Positions 25,843-35,125 of a stretch of DNA of 64,000 nucleotides are shown here, piece after piece. The notes beneath the pieces were generated by a model that was given only the letters and a program-made list of their open reading frames with translations, was not told where the DNA came from and ran no database searches. The DNA lies in contig NZ_CDME01000007.1 in assembly GCF_000826545.1 (NCBI RefSeq), positions 248,001 to 312,000 on the forward strand. Reading direction: 5' to 3'. The DNA is from Kibdelosporangium sp. MJ126-NF4 (GTDB taxonomy: Bacteria; Actinomycetota; Actinomycetes; Mycobacteriales; Pseudonocardiaceae). The stretch's first letter is position 1; each line of letters begins with the position of its first letter. A program made the translations under genes and the position numbers.

Positions 25843-27173
25843 TGATTCCTCGTGTAGTCATCGCGGCTCCGGCGTCCGGCTGCGGCAAGACGACCGTGGC
25901 GACCGGGCTGATGGCCGCACTGCGACGGCGCGGCGACAAGGTTGCTCCTTTCAAGGTCGGCCCCGACTACATCGACCCCGGCTATCACACGCTCGCCGCG
26001 GGCAGGCCCGGCCGCAATCTCGACCCGGTCATGGTCGGCGAGTCCACCGTCGCGCCACTTTTCCTGCGCGGCTCGGCTGGTGCGGACATCGCGGTGATCG
26101 AAGGCGTGATGGGCATGTTCGACGGCCGCGACCCGGCTTCGGACTTCGGCTCGACCGCGCACATCGCCAAGCTGCTGGACGCCCCGGTGATCCTGGTGGT
26201 CGACGCGTGGGGCCAGGCCCGCAGCATGGCCGCGCTGGTGCACGGCTTCCGCGCGTTCGACACGTCGATCAGGGTCGCCGGGGTGATCGCCAACCGCGTC
26301 GGCTCCGCGTACCACGCGTCCATCCTCGCCACCGCGTGTGAGGAAGTCGGGTTGCCGCTGCTCGGCGCGCTGCGCCGCGACGAGCACCTGCATGTGCCGT
26401 CCCGGCATCTTGGCCTGGTGACCGCCGCCGAGCACGGCCCGGAGGCCGTTCGGGTGATCGACTCCATGGCGCACCTCGTGGCGGGCGGCGTCGACCTGGA
26501 CGAGGTCACGGCCGTCGCCCGTTCGGCCGGGCCGCTGCCCGGTACGCCGTGGGAACCCGACATAGCTGAGGCTGGGCGGCCGGTGATCGCCATCGCCGGG
26601 GGACCGGCGTTCACGTTCGGCTACGCCGAGCACGCCGAACTGCTGGCGGCGGCCGGTGCGCAGGTGGCGGTGTTCGACCCGCTGCACGACTCCACGCTGC
26701 CCGAGGGGACGCGCGGTCTCGTCCTGCCAGGTGGGTTTCCCGAGCAACACGCCGAGGCGCTGTCGGCCAACGAGCCACTGCGTCGTGCGGTCGCGGAGTT
26801 CCATGGGCCTGTCCACGCCGAGTGTGGCGGCCTGTTGTTCCTGGTCAAAAGCCTGGACGGGCATCCGATGTGCGGTGTGCTGGACGCGACGGCCGAGATG
26901 ACGACATCGCTGTCCCTGGGCTACCGGGACGCCGTCGCGGCCACTGACTCACCGCTGTGCACCGAGGGCACGCGGTGGACCGGGCACGAGTTCCACCGCA
27001 CAGTGGTGCACCCCGTGCATGGCGCGAAACCGGCGTGGATCTGGCGTGACCGGGAGGGCTCCGTGGTGCGGGAAGGCTTCGTGTCAGGCCAGGTACATGC
27101 TTCCTACCTGCACACTCACCCCGTCACCAACCCGGGGGCGATCGCCCGGTTCGTCGCCGCCGCGACCCGCTGA
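25842..27173 (+). CDS. cobB: Cobyrinic/hydrogenobyrinic acid a,c-diamide synthase
   Basis: GTG 25842 overlaps the DUF397 stop; 443 residues. N-terminal dethiobiotin-synthetase-like ATPase with VIAAPASGCGKTTVATGL and KVGPDYIDPGYH. C-terminal glutamine amidotransferase with LVLPGGFPEQH and nucleophile Cys328 in HAECGGLLFL. It amidates the a and c carboxylates using glutamine and ATP. In relatives cobB normally follows cobO directly; here an XRE-DUF397 block of about 1.6 kb separates them. Confidence 0.95.
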   Translation: MIPRVVIAAPASGCGKTTVATGLMAALRRRGDKVAPFKVGPDYIDPGYHTLAAGRPGRNLDPVMVGESTVAPLFLRGSAGADIAVIEGVMGMFDGRDPASDFGSTAHIAKLLDAPVILVVDAWGQARSMAALVHGFRAFDTSIRVAGVIANRVGSAYHASILATACEEVGLPLLGALRRDEHLHVPSRHLGLVTAAEHGPEAVRVIDSMAHLVAGGVDLDEVTAVARSAGPLPGTPWEPDIAEAGRPVIAIAGGPAFTFGYAEHAELLAAAGAQVAVFDPLHDSTLPEGTRGLVLPGGFPEQHAEALSANEPLRRAVAEFHGPVHAECGGLLFLVKSLDGHPMCGVLDATAEMTTSLSLGYRDAVAATDSPLCTEGTRWTGHEFHRTVVHPVHGAKPAWIWRDREGSVVREGFVSGQVHASYLHTHPVTNPGAIARFVAAATR

Positions 27174-27226
27174 GACCGATGTGGCAGTGTATGCGTCGGC
27201 TCTCATGAGATGGGGTGGGCTGGCGG

Positions 27227-28396
27227 ATGACGGTGACGGTGATCGGGGTCGACGGCAAGACGCTGCCTGCGGGCGCCTCGGCCGTGCTCGACGAGGCTGA
27301 CCTGGTGGTCGGCCTGCGGCGGCACCTGGACGCGCACGCGCCGGACAGAGCCCGCACGGTCGAGCTGGAGTCGATCGAGACACTCGTGACAGATCTGACT
27401 GTCGCGGCACACGCGGTCGTGCTCGCGGACGGCGACCCGGGATTTTTCGGCGTGGTCCGCACCCTCAGAGAGAACAACGTACGCCTGACCGTGCTGCCCG
27501 CCGTGTCGAGTGTGCAGCGGCTGCTGGCCGCGGTCGGACGCCCCTCGGACGACGTCGTCGTGGTGAACGCGCACGGCGCGGACGCTGGGCGTGCGGTGAA
27601 CGTCTGCCGCGCGCGTCCCGCGGTGGCTGTGCTCGGGATGGGGCCCGCTGAGCTGGCGCGGGAGCTGCGCGACTGGCGGCGGACGCTCGTGGTGGCCGAG
27701 GACCTGGGCGGACCGGACGAGAAAGTGTCCACTGTGGATGCGGGGGAGGCGTCGACGCGGACCTGGCGCGACACCAGCGTTGTGCTGTGCCTCGCGGAGG
27801 CGGAGAAGGTCCCGCCGCGCGGCTGGATCGCCGGTGCGCAGCCACTCACCGGCGGCTGGGCGCTCCCGGAGGACGACTTCGCGCACCGCGACGGCATGGT
27901 GAGCTCCGCCGAGCTGCGCGCGATCGCGTTGGCGCGCATCGCTCCCGCGCCGGGAACGCTCGTGTGGGACGTCGGCTCGGGCTCGGGTGCGATGGCCGTG
28001 GAGTGCGCGCGGCTCGGCGCCGCCGTGCTCGCCGTCGAGCGGGATCCCATGCAGTGCGTGCGGATTCTCGCGAACTCCAGCAAGTACGGCGTGGATGTCC
28101 GGGTCGTCGAGGCCGAGTTGCTCGCCGCGATCAGTGGACTGCCGAAGCCGGACGCCGTGTTCATCGGCGGTGGTGGCGAGGCAGTTGTCCGTGCCTGCAC
28201 GACCGTCGAGGCGTCCCGTGTCGTGGTCGCGCTGGCGTCGATCGACCGTGTGGCCCCGACTCGGCAGGCGTTGCAGGCGGCAGACTATCGTGTTCACGGC
28301 TGCCAGCTGACCGCCGCGCGGTTGGCCGAGCACTCCGACGGCGCGACACGTCTGGCAGCTGTTGATCCGGTGACTGTGGTTTGGGGCGTGCGTTGA
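27227..28396 (+). CDS. cobL: Precorrin-6Y C5,15-methyltransferase (CbiE-CbiT fusion)
   Basis: ATG 27227 begins the family start MTVTVIGVDG; 389 residues. The N-terminal CbiE-type tetrapyrrole methylase (about 1-200) has VVLADGDPGFFGVVRTL. The C-terminal CbiT-type methyltransferase (about 215-389) has the SAM motif VWDVGSGSGAMAVECAR. It methylates C5 and C15 and decarboxylates the acetate at C12 in the aerobic or mixed pathway. The next gene starts within its stop (TTGA). Confidence 0.93.
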   Translation: MTVTVIGVDGKTLPAGASAVLDEADLVVGLRRHLDAHAPDRARTVELESIETLVTDLTVAAHAVVLADGDPGFFGVVRTLRENNVRLTVLPAVSSVQRLLAAVGRPSDDVVVVNAHGADAGRAVNVCRARPAVAVLGMGPAELARELRDWRRTLVVAEDLGGPDEKVSTVDAGEASTRTWRDTSVVLCLAEAEKVPPRGWIAGAQPLTGGWALPEDDFAHRDGMVSSAELRAIALARIAPAPGTLVWDVGSGSGAMAVECARLGAAVLAVERDPMQCVRILANSSKYGVDVRVVEAELLAAISGLPKPDAVFIGGGGEAVVRACTTVEASRVVVALASIDRVAPTRQALQAADYRVHGCQLTAARLAEHSDGATRLAAVDPVTVVWGVR

Positions 28397-29379
28397 TCGG
28401 TCTGTTCGCGGCGACGGCTGAAGGTAGGAAAGCGGCCGCTTCGCTGACACTGGGACCCGATTCGGTTCTGGTGGACGGACCGGTGAAGCCGGGCCTGCGG
28501 CGGCTGTGGCCGTCGCTCGGATCGGCCGTGTTGTTCATGGGTGTCGGCGCGGCCGTCCGGCTTGTCGCGCCACTGCTGACAAGCCAGCGTGACGACCCGG
28601 GGATCGTCTGCGTCCACCAGGGTTATGTCGTCGCGTTGACCAGTTCGAGCAACGTTCTCGCCGGAGAGATCGCTGACGCGCTCGGCGCGACCGCCGTCCC
28701 CACATCGGACTACGTCGGCGCCTCGCCGCTGGACGAGATCGTCGAGGCGCTGGACACGGCGATCGACGGCGACATCGTCGAGTGCGGCGCGGCCGTGCTG
28801 GCAGGCGAGGAGATCCGCCTGCTCAACCCGCTCGGCTTCGACCTGCCGGACCTGCCGCCGAACCTCCAGCCGGACAACTACGGTACAGAGTGGACAGTTC
28901 TGATCGACGACCGGCTGCCCAAGTTCCTGCGCAAGGGAAAGGTGCTGCGGCTGATCCCCAAGACGCTGGTGGTCGGTGTCGGCTCAAGCCGAGGCGTGAC
29001 ACAGGAAGCGGTCGCGGCGGCGCTGGCTTTGCTGGAATCCGAACACGAGCTTGACCCGCGCGCGGTCCGCTCCTTCGCGACGGTGGACGTGAAGGCCGAC
29101 GAGGCCGGGATCCAGGACGCCGTGGCGGACTGGGGATTCTGGCACGGCGAAGACGGCGGATTCGCCCCACCGCTGACCATCCACAGCGCCGCCGAACTCG
29201 CCGGTGTGGACGTCCCCAATCCCAGCGCCACCGCACGAGTCGAGGTCGGAACGGCGAGCGTGGCCGAAGCGGCGGCCCTGCTGACCGCACGGGAACTGGG
29301 CGGCCGGGTGGAGCTGGCGGCGCCGAAGACGAGCAGCGCCAACGTCACTGTTGCCGCTGCCCGAATCCTGCCTGACTAG
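28393..29379 (+). CDS. cbiG: Cobalamin biosynthesis protein CbiG (cobalt-precorrin-5A hydrolase family)
   Basis: TTG 28393 overlapping the cobL stop is preferred over TTG 28381; it gives the family start LIGLFAATAEGRKAA; 328 residues. CbiG N-terminal domain (VLFMGVGAAVRLVAPLL, DDPGIVCVHQGYVVALT) and C-terminal CobE-like domain (VVGVGSSRGVTQEAVAAAL, FATVDVKADEAGI). CbiG opens the lactone ring and releases acetaldehyde in the cobalt-early pathway. Finding it beside CobL/CobB-type genes is common in actinobacteria with mixed gene sets. Confidence 0.92.
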   Translation: MIGLFAATAEGRKAAASLTLGPDSVLVDGPVKPGLRRLWPSLGSAVLFMGVGAAVRLVAPLLTSQRDDPGIVCVHQGYVVALTSSSNVLAGEIADALGATAVPTSDYVGASPLDEIVEALDTAIDGDIVECGAAVLAGEEIRLLNPLGFDLPDLPPNLQPDNYGTEWTVLIDDRLPKFLRKGKVLRLIPKTLVVGVGSSRGVTQEAVAAALALLESEHELDPRAVRSFATVDVKADEAGIQDAVADWGFWHGEDGGFAPPLTIHSAAELAGVDVPNPSATARVEVGTASVAEAAALLTARELGGRVELAAPKTSSANVTVAAARILPD

Positions 29380-29405
29380 CGGTGCCTGGCTAGCGGCAAG
29401 TAGGA

Positions 29406-29440
29406 ACCGAGGAGCCGGGCGCGCGGTCCGGCCCCTCGGT
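29406..29440. terminator. Hairpin terminator between convergent genes
   Basis: ACCGAGG (29406-29412) and GCCGG pair with CCGGC and CCTCGGT (29434-29440) around a small bulge, giving a 12-bp interrupted stem between the end of cbiG and the end of the secreted-protein gene. Confidence 0.6.
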
Positions 29441-29450
29441 GGTCGAGAAC

Positions 29451-30077
29451 TCAGCCGACCAGCAGACCCAGCGCCTTGCCGAACACGGCGGCGGACTCGG
29501 CGGGCAGGCCGGTGCTCGCCAGGTGGGCGACGATGCGCTGCTCGCCTTCGGCCTGGGACACACCGTCGATGTTGATCTGCTCGATCAGGTCGGCCAGTGC
29601 GGGCAGGCCGGTCGCGATCAGCTCGCCGACCGGCTTCAGCACGGCCGCGGTGATCGGGCCCGCGATGACACCCGCGATCGGGATACCGGCGAGCAGGTCG
29701 GGGATCACACCGACGAGCTTGCCGATGAGCGGGCCACCGTGGCGCAGCAAGGCGACGATGACCGGCTTGCCGACCTTCCACAGGATCAAGAACAAGTCGT
29801 AGTAGATGTCACGGTTCTGCTTGGCACTGACCAGTTCCGCGCGCGCGACGGTCAGCTCCTGCACCGTGGCGGCGTCGTTGACCTGCGCCAGCAGCGCGTC
29901 GATGTTCTCGACGGTGACGATCTCCCGCAGCGCGGCGGCGACCTGCTCCTGGTTCTCGATCGCGACGACCGGGACCTCGGGGGTGGTCGCGGCCTGGGCG
30001 ATCGACGCGGTGCCGAGGCCGAGCACGCCCGAGGCGACGACGACCGCGACGGACTTGGTGAACTTGGACATTCTCAT
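29451..30077 (-). CDS. Secreted protein of unknown function
   Basis: ATG 30077 (or the second ATG two codons later) follows AGGGAAG; 208 residues with a signal peptide ending QAAT (MRMSKFTKSVAVVVASGVLGLG). The mature part is helical: an N-terminal Glu/Val/Ala-rich segment with NRDIYYDLFLILWKVGKP, then hydrophobic Gly/Pro/Ile-rich stretches (PLIGKLVGVIPDLLAGIPIAGVIAG) that could insert in or lie against a membrane. No cysteines were seen in the mature part. No family recognised. Confidence 0.75.
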   Translation of the reverse strand: MRMSKFTKSVAVVVASGVLGLGTASIAQAATTPEVPVVAIENQEQVAAALREIVTVENIDALLAQVNDAATVQELTVARAELVSAKQNRDIYYDLFLILWKVGKPVIVALLRHGGPLIGKLVGVIPDLLAGIPIAGVIAGPITAAVLKPVGELIATGLPALADLIEQINIDGVSQAEGEQRIVAHLASTGLPAESAAVFGKALGLLVG

Positions 30078-30503
30078 CACTCTTCCCTGTGCAGGCGGGG
30101 GAGACGGACAGGAAGGAAAATGGTAGGAAAAGCGCACGCGAAATCAGTCGGCCAATCGAGGAGGGGAATTGGTCGAACCGTGTTCACGAGTAATTCATAC
30201 GGGGAAAGCGTACGCGGCGATGCTAACCAGTCGAACACGTCCGGCAACAGTGGGTGATTGCGTGTGCTGGGCCACAGTGGACTGAACGGCATCGATCCAG
30301 TCCTGTCAGGACAGGTCTTGCCGCTTGAATATCAACGCAGACAGCCGATCGCGTGTTCGCATCGCGGACAAATACAGTCCAGTGTGGATCGTTACCTGTC
30401 CCGCCATGTGGACGCGGCTACTCGGTGTCATCGTTGGCTGGAATCGTCGCCCCGGTCATTGTTTTCATCGGATGTCGAGTTCACCGAACACCGGGGGAAT
30501 TCA
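30078..30503. other. 426-bp gap, no gene seen
   Basis: AT-richer than average near 30140-30240, likely holding the promoter of the secreted protein gene. A small palindrome CCTGTC-AG-GACAGG is at 30302-30315. Short open frames here lack ribosome sites or family features. Confidence 0.5.
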
Positions 30504-31214
30504 TCAGGATTCGCGCAACCAGACGCGGAGAGGACCGAGCTCGACGAAGCCGCTGCCGAGCGCGTGCGCGAGGCCGTCCTCGCAGTCGTAACCGACGATG
30601 GAAAGACCGGGGAAATGAACCGCGGCCGCGGTGATCGCTGATGACCAGACAGCGGCACCGTCGCCGCCGCCGACCGCGAAGAGGTTGGAAAGGCCGACCA
30701 GCCCCGAACCGCGGCTCAGCACGACACCCCCGGCGAGATCCTCGTCCTGGTGAAGGGACAGCACCAGAACGGACGGGTCGACGAGCAGCGGTGGTCGGAA
30801 GACGTCCGGGGGCTTGTCCCCGCCGTGCCACGCGATCTGCCAAGCGCGAAGCTCCGCGGCCGTGGCGACCCGCACGGCGCGCAGGGCAGGCGGCGCCGGT
30901 GCGCGAAGTCCTGCAGGGCGGTGGATCCACTGGGCGGTGAACAGTTCGGTGAAGCCGTGGGAGGTGAGGTCGTGAACGGCGAAACTGTCCTTGATCGAAC
31001 ACCCGGGTGACGTGTCTATCTCAGGCAGGAAGTCGCTCGGCGCCGCGTCGGGGCGCAGGGTGACGGCGTCCGGGTAGTACAGCGGCGTGCGACCGGCGCT
31101 GTGCCACACCGTGTCGCCGAAGCTGTACGGAATGCTGTGGGACCGGCAGATCGACGCGCACCAGTCGGCGTTGTTGTGTGCCGCGGCGGCAAGGAGGGAG
31201 GCTGGCTTTCTCAA
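30504..31214 (-). CDS. Conserved-looking protein, GNAT-like C-terminal half, function unknown
   Basis: TTG 31214 overlaps the enoyl-CoA hydratase stop (TTGA) and fits the coupled style of the operon; 236 residues. The start ASLLAAAAHNNADWCASICRSHSIP followed by RTPLYYPDAVTL is a pattern I recall from actinobacterial unknowns. The second half (VRVATAAELRAWQIAW, VLSLHQDEDLAGGVVLSRGSGLVGLSNLFA) resembles a GNAT acetyltransferase core, though no clear acetyl-CoA loop is visible. It is the last gene of the ligase/hydratase operon. Confidence 0.65.
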   Translation of the reverse strand: MRKPASLLAAAAHNNADWCASICRSHSIPYSFGDTVWHSAGRTPLYYPDAVTLRPDAAPSDFLPEIDTSPGCSIKDSFAVHDLTSHGFTELFTAQWIHRPAGLRAPAPPALRAVRVATAAELRAWQIAWHGGDKPPDVFRPPLLVDPSVLVLSLHQDEDLAGGVVLSRGSGLVGLSNLFAVGGGDGAAVWSSAITAAAVHFPGLSIVGYDCEDGLAHALGSGFVELGPLRVWLRES

Positions 31215-32035
31215 CGGCCCGTCCAGCGTGGTTTGCGGCCCTCGGTCCACGCCGTGTAGAACTCCGCGTGGTCGTCGGACTTCATCAGGAGCGCCTGGGT
31301 GATGGCCTCCAGCTCGATCGCCGAGCCGAGGTCCATGTCCAGTTCGCGGGTGAGCAGGACCTTCGTGGCCGAGTAGGCCAGTGCCGGGCCGGACGCGAGT
31401 CGGGTGGCCAGCGCTGCTGTCTCGTCAGCCAGCGCGGAGTCGGCCACGACCTTGCTGGCCAGGCCGATCGACGACGCGGTGGCCGCGTCGACCTTGTCGC
31501 CCAGCATCAGCAGTTCCGTCGCGCGGCCGAGGCCCACGAGGCGGGGCAGCAGGTACGCCGAGCCCATGTCGGCTCCGGCGAGGCCGACCTTGGTGAACAG
31601 GAACGCGAAGGACGCCGACTGCGCGAGCAGCCGGAAGTCGCTGGCCAGCGCGATCACCGAGCCCGCGCCCGCCGCGATGCCGTTCACCGACGCGATCACC
31701 GGCAGCGGGCACTCCCGCAGCGCCTTCACCACCGCGCCGGTCATCCTGGTGAACTCCAGCAGCTGCGCGGGTTCCATCTTCTGCAGCTCGCCGATGATCT
31801 CCTCGACGTCCCCGCCCGAGCAGAATCCCCTGCCCTCACCGGCGATCACCAGTACGCGCGCGTCACCCCGGTGCGGCAGTTCGGCCACCAGGTCGCGCAG
31901 GTCGGCGTACACGTCGAAGGTGAGCGCGTTCAGCTTCTCCGGCCGGGAGAACGTCACCGTCGCCACCCCGTCGGCCACAGTGAACCCGAAGTGCTCCCAG
32001 TCCTGCGTGATCCGTGCGCTCGCCCGGAAAACCAT
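31211..32035 (-). CDS. Enoyl-CoA hydratase/isomerase family protein
   Basis: ATG 32035 overlaps the ligase stop (TGATG); 274 residues. Crotonase fold with oxyanion-hole segments VLVIAGEGRGFCSGGDVEEI (near 70-85) and VIASVNGIAAGAGSVIALASD (near 120-140). The acid positions are less typical: the site around AFLFTKVGLAGADMGSAYLLPRLVG carries D rather than a second clear E. It probably hydrates, hydrolyses or cleaves ring of an aryl- or enoyl-CoA made by the neighbouring ligase. Exact reaction unknown. Confidence 0.88.
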   Translation of the reverse strand: MVFRASARITQDWEHFGFTVADGVATVTFSRPEKLNALTFDVYADLRDLVAELPHRGDARVLVIAGEGRGFCSGGDVEEIIGELQKMEPAQLLEFTRMTGAVVKALRECPLPVIASVNGIAAGAGSVIALASDFRLLAQSASFAFLFTKVGLAGADMGSAYLLPRLVGLGRATELLMLGDKVDAATASSIGLASKVVADSALADETAALATRLASGPALAYSATKVLLTRELDMDLGSAIELEAITQALLMKSDDHAEFYTAWTEGRKPRWTGR

Positions 32036-33516
32036 CAGTTCGCTCCTTTCAGTGCACGGCGATCCAGCTTGCCCGACGCGGTTTTCGGCAGCACGGACAC
32101 GAATCGCACGTCCCGCGGATACTTGTGCGGGGCCAGTCGGGACCGGACGAAGTCCTGCAGCTGCGTCGCGGTGATCTCGGCAGCGGTGACGACGAACGCG
32201 CGCGGTCGGGTCAGCCCGTTCTCCTGGTAGCCGACCACCGCGCATTCGACCACGGCCTCGTGCGCCAGCAGGCAGTTCTCGATCTCCGCGGGCGCCACCC
32301 AGACACCGCCCACCTTCAGCAGGTCGTCGACTCGTCCCTGGTAGTGGAAGAACCCGTCGGCGTCCCGGGTGACCAGGTCGCCGGACAGCACGGTGTGCGG
32401 GCGGGGGAACGTCTCGGCGGACTTCTCCGGCGCCTGCCAGTACTCCAGCGCCACGGTCTCGCCGGTGACCTCCAGCCTGCCCGGCTCGCCGTCCGGCACC
32501 GGTTCGCCGTCCAGGTCGACCACGCGTGCCCGGTAGCCGGGGACGACCTGGCCGAGGCTGCCCTGCCGGGACTGGCCGGGCCGGTTGGACAGATAGATGT
32601 GGTACGCCTCCGACGAGCCGATCCCGTCGACCACCTCGACGCCGAACGTGTCCATCCACCGGCGGTACAGCTCGCCGGGCAGCGCCTCACCGGCGGACGT
32701 GCACAGCCGCAGCGAACTGAAGTCCTGTTCGGACGCACTCGGATGCGACACCATCGCGCTCATCATGGTCGGCACGTTCACCAGGATCGTCGGCCGGTGC
32801 CGGGCGATCAGCTCGAACAGCGTTTCCACTGTGCTGCGTTCCGGGAAGACGATCCCCGCGGCGCCGACTCCGAACGGGAACAGCGCGGCGAGATCCCGCG
32901 CGTACCCGAAGAACAGCTTCGGCACGGGCAGGACTACGTCGTCCGGCCGCATGTCCAGCACTCCGCGGGCGTACCAGTCGAAGCTCAGCAGCGGGCTGCG
33001 CCCGGTGAGCACGCAGGCCTTCGGCGCCCCCGTGCTGCCGGTGGTGAACTTCCAGATCGCCACGTCGTCCTTGGTCGTCGGCGCGGCGGTCAACGTGGGC
33101 GACGCGCCGTCGGTGAACTCCGAGGAGAGCACGACGAGGTTCTGCGCGCCCGCCTCGCGGAGTTTGTCGGCCGTGGTGGCGTCCGTGAGCACGACCGAGG
33201 GCCGCACGTAGTCCAGGAAGTACTGGTAGTCCTTGACTTGGAGATAGGTGTACACCTCGGCGGTGACGGCGCCGATCTTCTGCGCGCCGTACCAGGCCGC
33301 CACGAAGTCCACACTGTCGCTCAACGCGAGCAGGACACGATCGCCTTGGCGCACACCGCGTTCGAGCAAGGCGTTGCCCATCTTGTTGGTCAACACGGCG
33401 AGCTCGCCGTACGTGACAGGCCCCGACGCGGTGAGCAACGCGGTGCGCTCAGGGGGATTGCGGTCGACGAAGTAGGACGTGATGTTGAACGTCTCCGGGA
33501 TGTCGGCGTACTGCAT
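32035..33516 (-). CDS. Benzoate/anthranilate-type aryl-CoA ligase
   Basis: ATG 33516 overlaps the creatininase stop; 493 residues, close to the usual length for benzoate-CoA ligases. ANL motifs: FTTGSTGAPKACV, VPKLFFGYARDLAALFPF, CTSAGEALPGELYRRW, GIGSSEAYHIY, SGDLVTRDADGFFHYQGRVDDLLKVGG and PKTASGKLDRRAL, which holds the catalytic lysine. The benzoate-CoA ligase branch is suggested by FGYARD and by SSEAYHIYLSNRPG. With kynA and kynU adjacent, anthranilate is the best substrate guess. Confidence 0.88.
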   Translation of the reverse strand: MQYADIPETFNITSYFVDRNPPERTALLTASGPVTYGELAVLTNKMGNALLERGVRQGDRVLLALSDSVDFVAAWYGAQKIGAVTAEVYTYLQVKDYQYFLDYVRPSVVLTDATTADKLREAGAQNLVVLSSEFTDGASPTLTAAPTTKDDVAIWKFTTGSTGAPKACVLTGRSPLLSFDWYARGVLDMRPDDVVLPVPKLFFGYARDLAALFPFGVGAAGIVFPERSTVETLFELIARHRPTILVNVPTMMSAMVSHPSASEQDFSSLRLCTSAGEALPGELYRRWMDTFGVEVVDGIGSSEAYHIYLSNRPGQSRQGSLGQVVPGYRARVVDLDGEPVPDGEPGRLEVTGETVALEYWQAPEKSAETFPRPHTVLSGDLVTRDADGFFHYQGRVDDLLKVGGVWVAPAEIENCLLAHEAVVECAVVGYQENGLTRPRAFVVTAAEITATQLQDFVRSRLAPHKYPRDVRFVSVLPKTASGKLDRRALKGAN

Positions 33517-34247
33517 CAGGCCCCCTCGATGAGTTCGAGCACCATGTCCACCAGCACGGAGTAGGTCTGCTCGCCCTCCTCGGCGGTGGCTGCCGCGGGC
33601 GAGCCGCAGTACGCCTCGTCCATACCCATCGCGACGAAGTCCTTCTGCCCGCCCGCCATCGCCGACGGCATGTCCACTCGGACCTCGGGCAACTCGGCCA
33701 TCCGCTCCCGGTCGACGAGGTCCGGGCGGGACGCCAGCACCAGGGACGTCTCGTACTGCCCCGCGTGGCACGAGCCGGACCGGAACTCCGGCGTCAGCCG
33801 TGCCGCGTTCGCCCGGCGGACCAGGTCGAGATACCCGACACCGGCCGCGCTGGTCGCCCGGCGCAGCGTGGCCACGTGCTCGGGCTCGAAGTGGTTGTTC
33901 ACCACGACGATCTCGCGGAAGCCCTGACTGGTCAGCGACGCGCAGACGTCAGTGACGATCGCGTACAGCGTCTCCTCGCTGACGTGCACGGCGCCGGGGA
34001 ACGCGGACGCGTAGCGGGTCACGCCGTAGGGCAGCGGCGGCAGGATCAGGGCACGGACCGACGGGTGGTCGGCGAGTCGCTGCGCGACCCGTTCGCACAC
34101 GCCGATGGAGATCATCGGGTCGGTGTTGAGGGGCGCATGCGGACCGTGCGGCTCGATCGCGCCGACCGGTAGCAGGAGCACCGGCCGTCGCGGTGCCGTC
34201 AACAGCCCGGCGACCTGCGGTGAGGTCAGCTCGGCGAAGTAGAGCAC
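33516..34247 (-). CDS. Creatininase-family amidohydrolase; candidate formylkynurenine deformylase
   Basis: GTG 34247; 243 residues. Creatininase-family metal motifs are present: LLPVGAIEPHGPHAPLNTD (about 26-44), NNHFEPEHVA (about 116-125) and SCHAGQYETSLVLA (about 158-171), supplying Glu, His and Asp ligands for two metals. Known members cleave creatinine or deformylate a formylaminopyrimidine (ArfB), so removal of an N-formyl group is in reach of the fold. It starts the leftward operon facing kynA/kynU, which lacks any recognised kynurenine formamidase. That role is inference. Confidence 0.85.
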   Translation of the reverse strand: MLYFAELTSPQVAGLLTAPRRPVLLLPVGAIEPHGPHAPLNTDPMISIGVCERVAQRLADHPSVRALILPPLPYGVTRYASAFPGAVHVSEETLYAIVTDVCASLTSQGFREIVVVNNHFEPEHVATLRRATSAAGVGYLDLVRRANAARLTPEFRSGSCHAGQYETSLVLASRPDLVDRERMAELPEVRVDMPSAMAGGQKDFVAMGMDEAYCGSPAAATAEEGEQTYSVLVDMVLELIEGA

Positions 34248-34262
34248 CCGCGAAACTTTACG

Positions 34263-34285
34263 GTTGACCGAGCTGCACAGTCAAC
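34263..34285. promoter_or_regulatory. GTTGAC-N11-GTCAAC inverted repeat in the divergent promoter
   Basis: GTTGAC (34263-34268) and GTCAAC (34280-34285) form a 6-bp inverted repeat in the 50-bp gap between the creatininase-family gene and the PaaX-like gene. It is the likely operator through which the regulator controls both arms. Confidence 0.5.
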
Positions 34286-34297
34286 TATGCTCGCGGC

Positions 34298-35125
34298 ATG
34301 CCCGAGGCGCCACAGGACCTGGTGATGACGCTGCTCGGCGCGCACCTGCAGCCGCGCGAACGGCAGGCGTGGTCGGGTGGTCTCGTCGAACTGCTCGGCG
34401 ACTTCGGCTTCTCCGCCGGAGCGGCCAGGGTGGCGCTGACCAGGCTGGTGCGCAGGCAACTGCTGGCCAAGGTGAAGGACGGGCGGCTGGTGCACTACAC
34501 CGTCACGCCGCGCAGCGCCGCCGTGTTCGAGGAGGGCGACACCCGGATCTTCGCGCTGGGCCGCGGCGTCACAGAACCGATCCCCGCTGAACGGGCCTCC
34601 ACTGGACGGACACAGTGGACGGTGCTGTGGCACGCGATCCCCGAGGACGAGAAGGTCGCCCGCACCAGGCTGGTGCGCAGGCTGCGCTTCCTGGGGTTCG
34701 GCCCGGCGCAGGACGGCACGTGGATCGCGCCGCACGACCGGGAACGCGAGGTCGCGGTCCTGCTGCGGGACCTCGGCGTCGAGCGGTACGCGGGCGTGCT
34801 GCTGGGCAGCCCGGCCGCCTCGCTCGACTTCGGCTCGTTCGTCAACCGGGTGTGGGACCTCGACGACCTCGCGGCGCGCTACCAGGCCTTCGTCGAACAG
34901 TTCGGCGGCCACGATCCCGGCAGGCTCTCCGACCGGGAGGCACTGCTGCTCAGAACCAGGGTGACCCACCAGTTCCGGCAGTTTCCATTCGTTGATCCGG
35001 AATTGCCGTCGTGCCTGGTCGCGCCGCCCGCGCACCGCGCGGACGCCGTGCGGTTGTTCCACGATCTCTACACCGCGCTCGCCCCAGCGGCGATGCGCCA
35101 TTTCGACGAGGTGATGCGGCCTTGA
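34298..35125 (+). CDS. PaaX-family transcriptional regulator
   Basis: ATG; 275 residues. PaaX architecture: N-terminal winged helix (QDLVMTLLGAHLQ to ARVALTRLVRRQLLAKVKDGRLVHYTVT), central domain with QWTVLWHAIPEDEKVARTRLVRRLRFLGFGPAQDGTWIAP, and C-terminal domain with LRTRVTHQFRQFPFVDPELPSCL. PaaX proteins are released from DNA by aryl-CoA thioesters, classically phenylacetyl-CoA. Here the ligand may be the anthraniloyl-CoA made by the ligase. Its stop overlaps the kynA start (TTGA). Confidence 0.92.
   Translation: MPEAPQDLVMTLLGAHLQPRERQAWSGGLVELLGDFGFSAGAARVALTRLVRRQLLAKVKDGRLVHYTVTPRSAAVFEEGDTRIFALGRGVTEPIPAERASTGRTQWTVLWHAIPEDEKVARTRLVRRLRFLGFGPAQDGTWIAPHDREREVAVLLRDLGVERYAGVLLGSPAASLDFGSFVNRVWDLDDLAARYQAFVEQFGGHDPGRLSDREALLLRTRVTHQFRQFPFVDPELPSCLVAPPAHRADAVRLFHDLYTALAPAAMRHFDEVMRP

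Noticed and set aside
30258..30641. 127-codon plus-strand frame
   Set aside because: No ribosome site or family; its second half is antisense to the GNAT-like gene.
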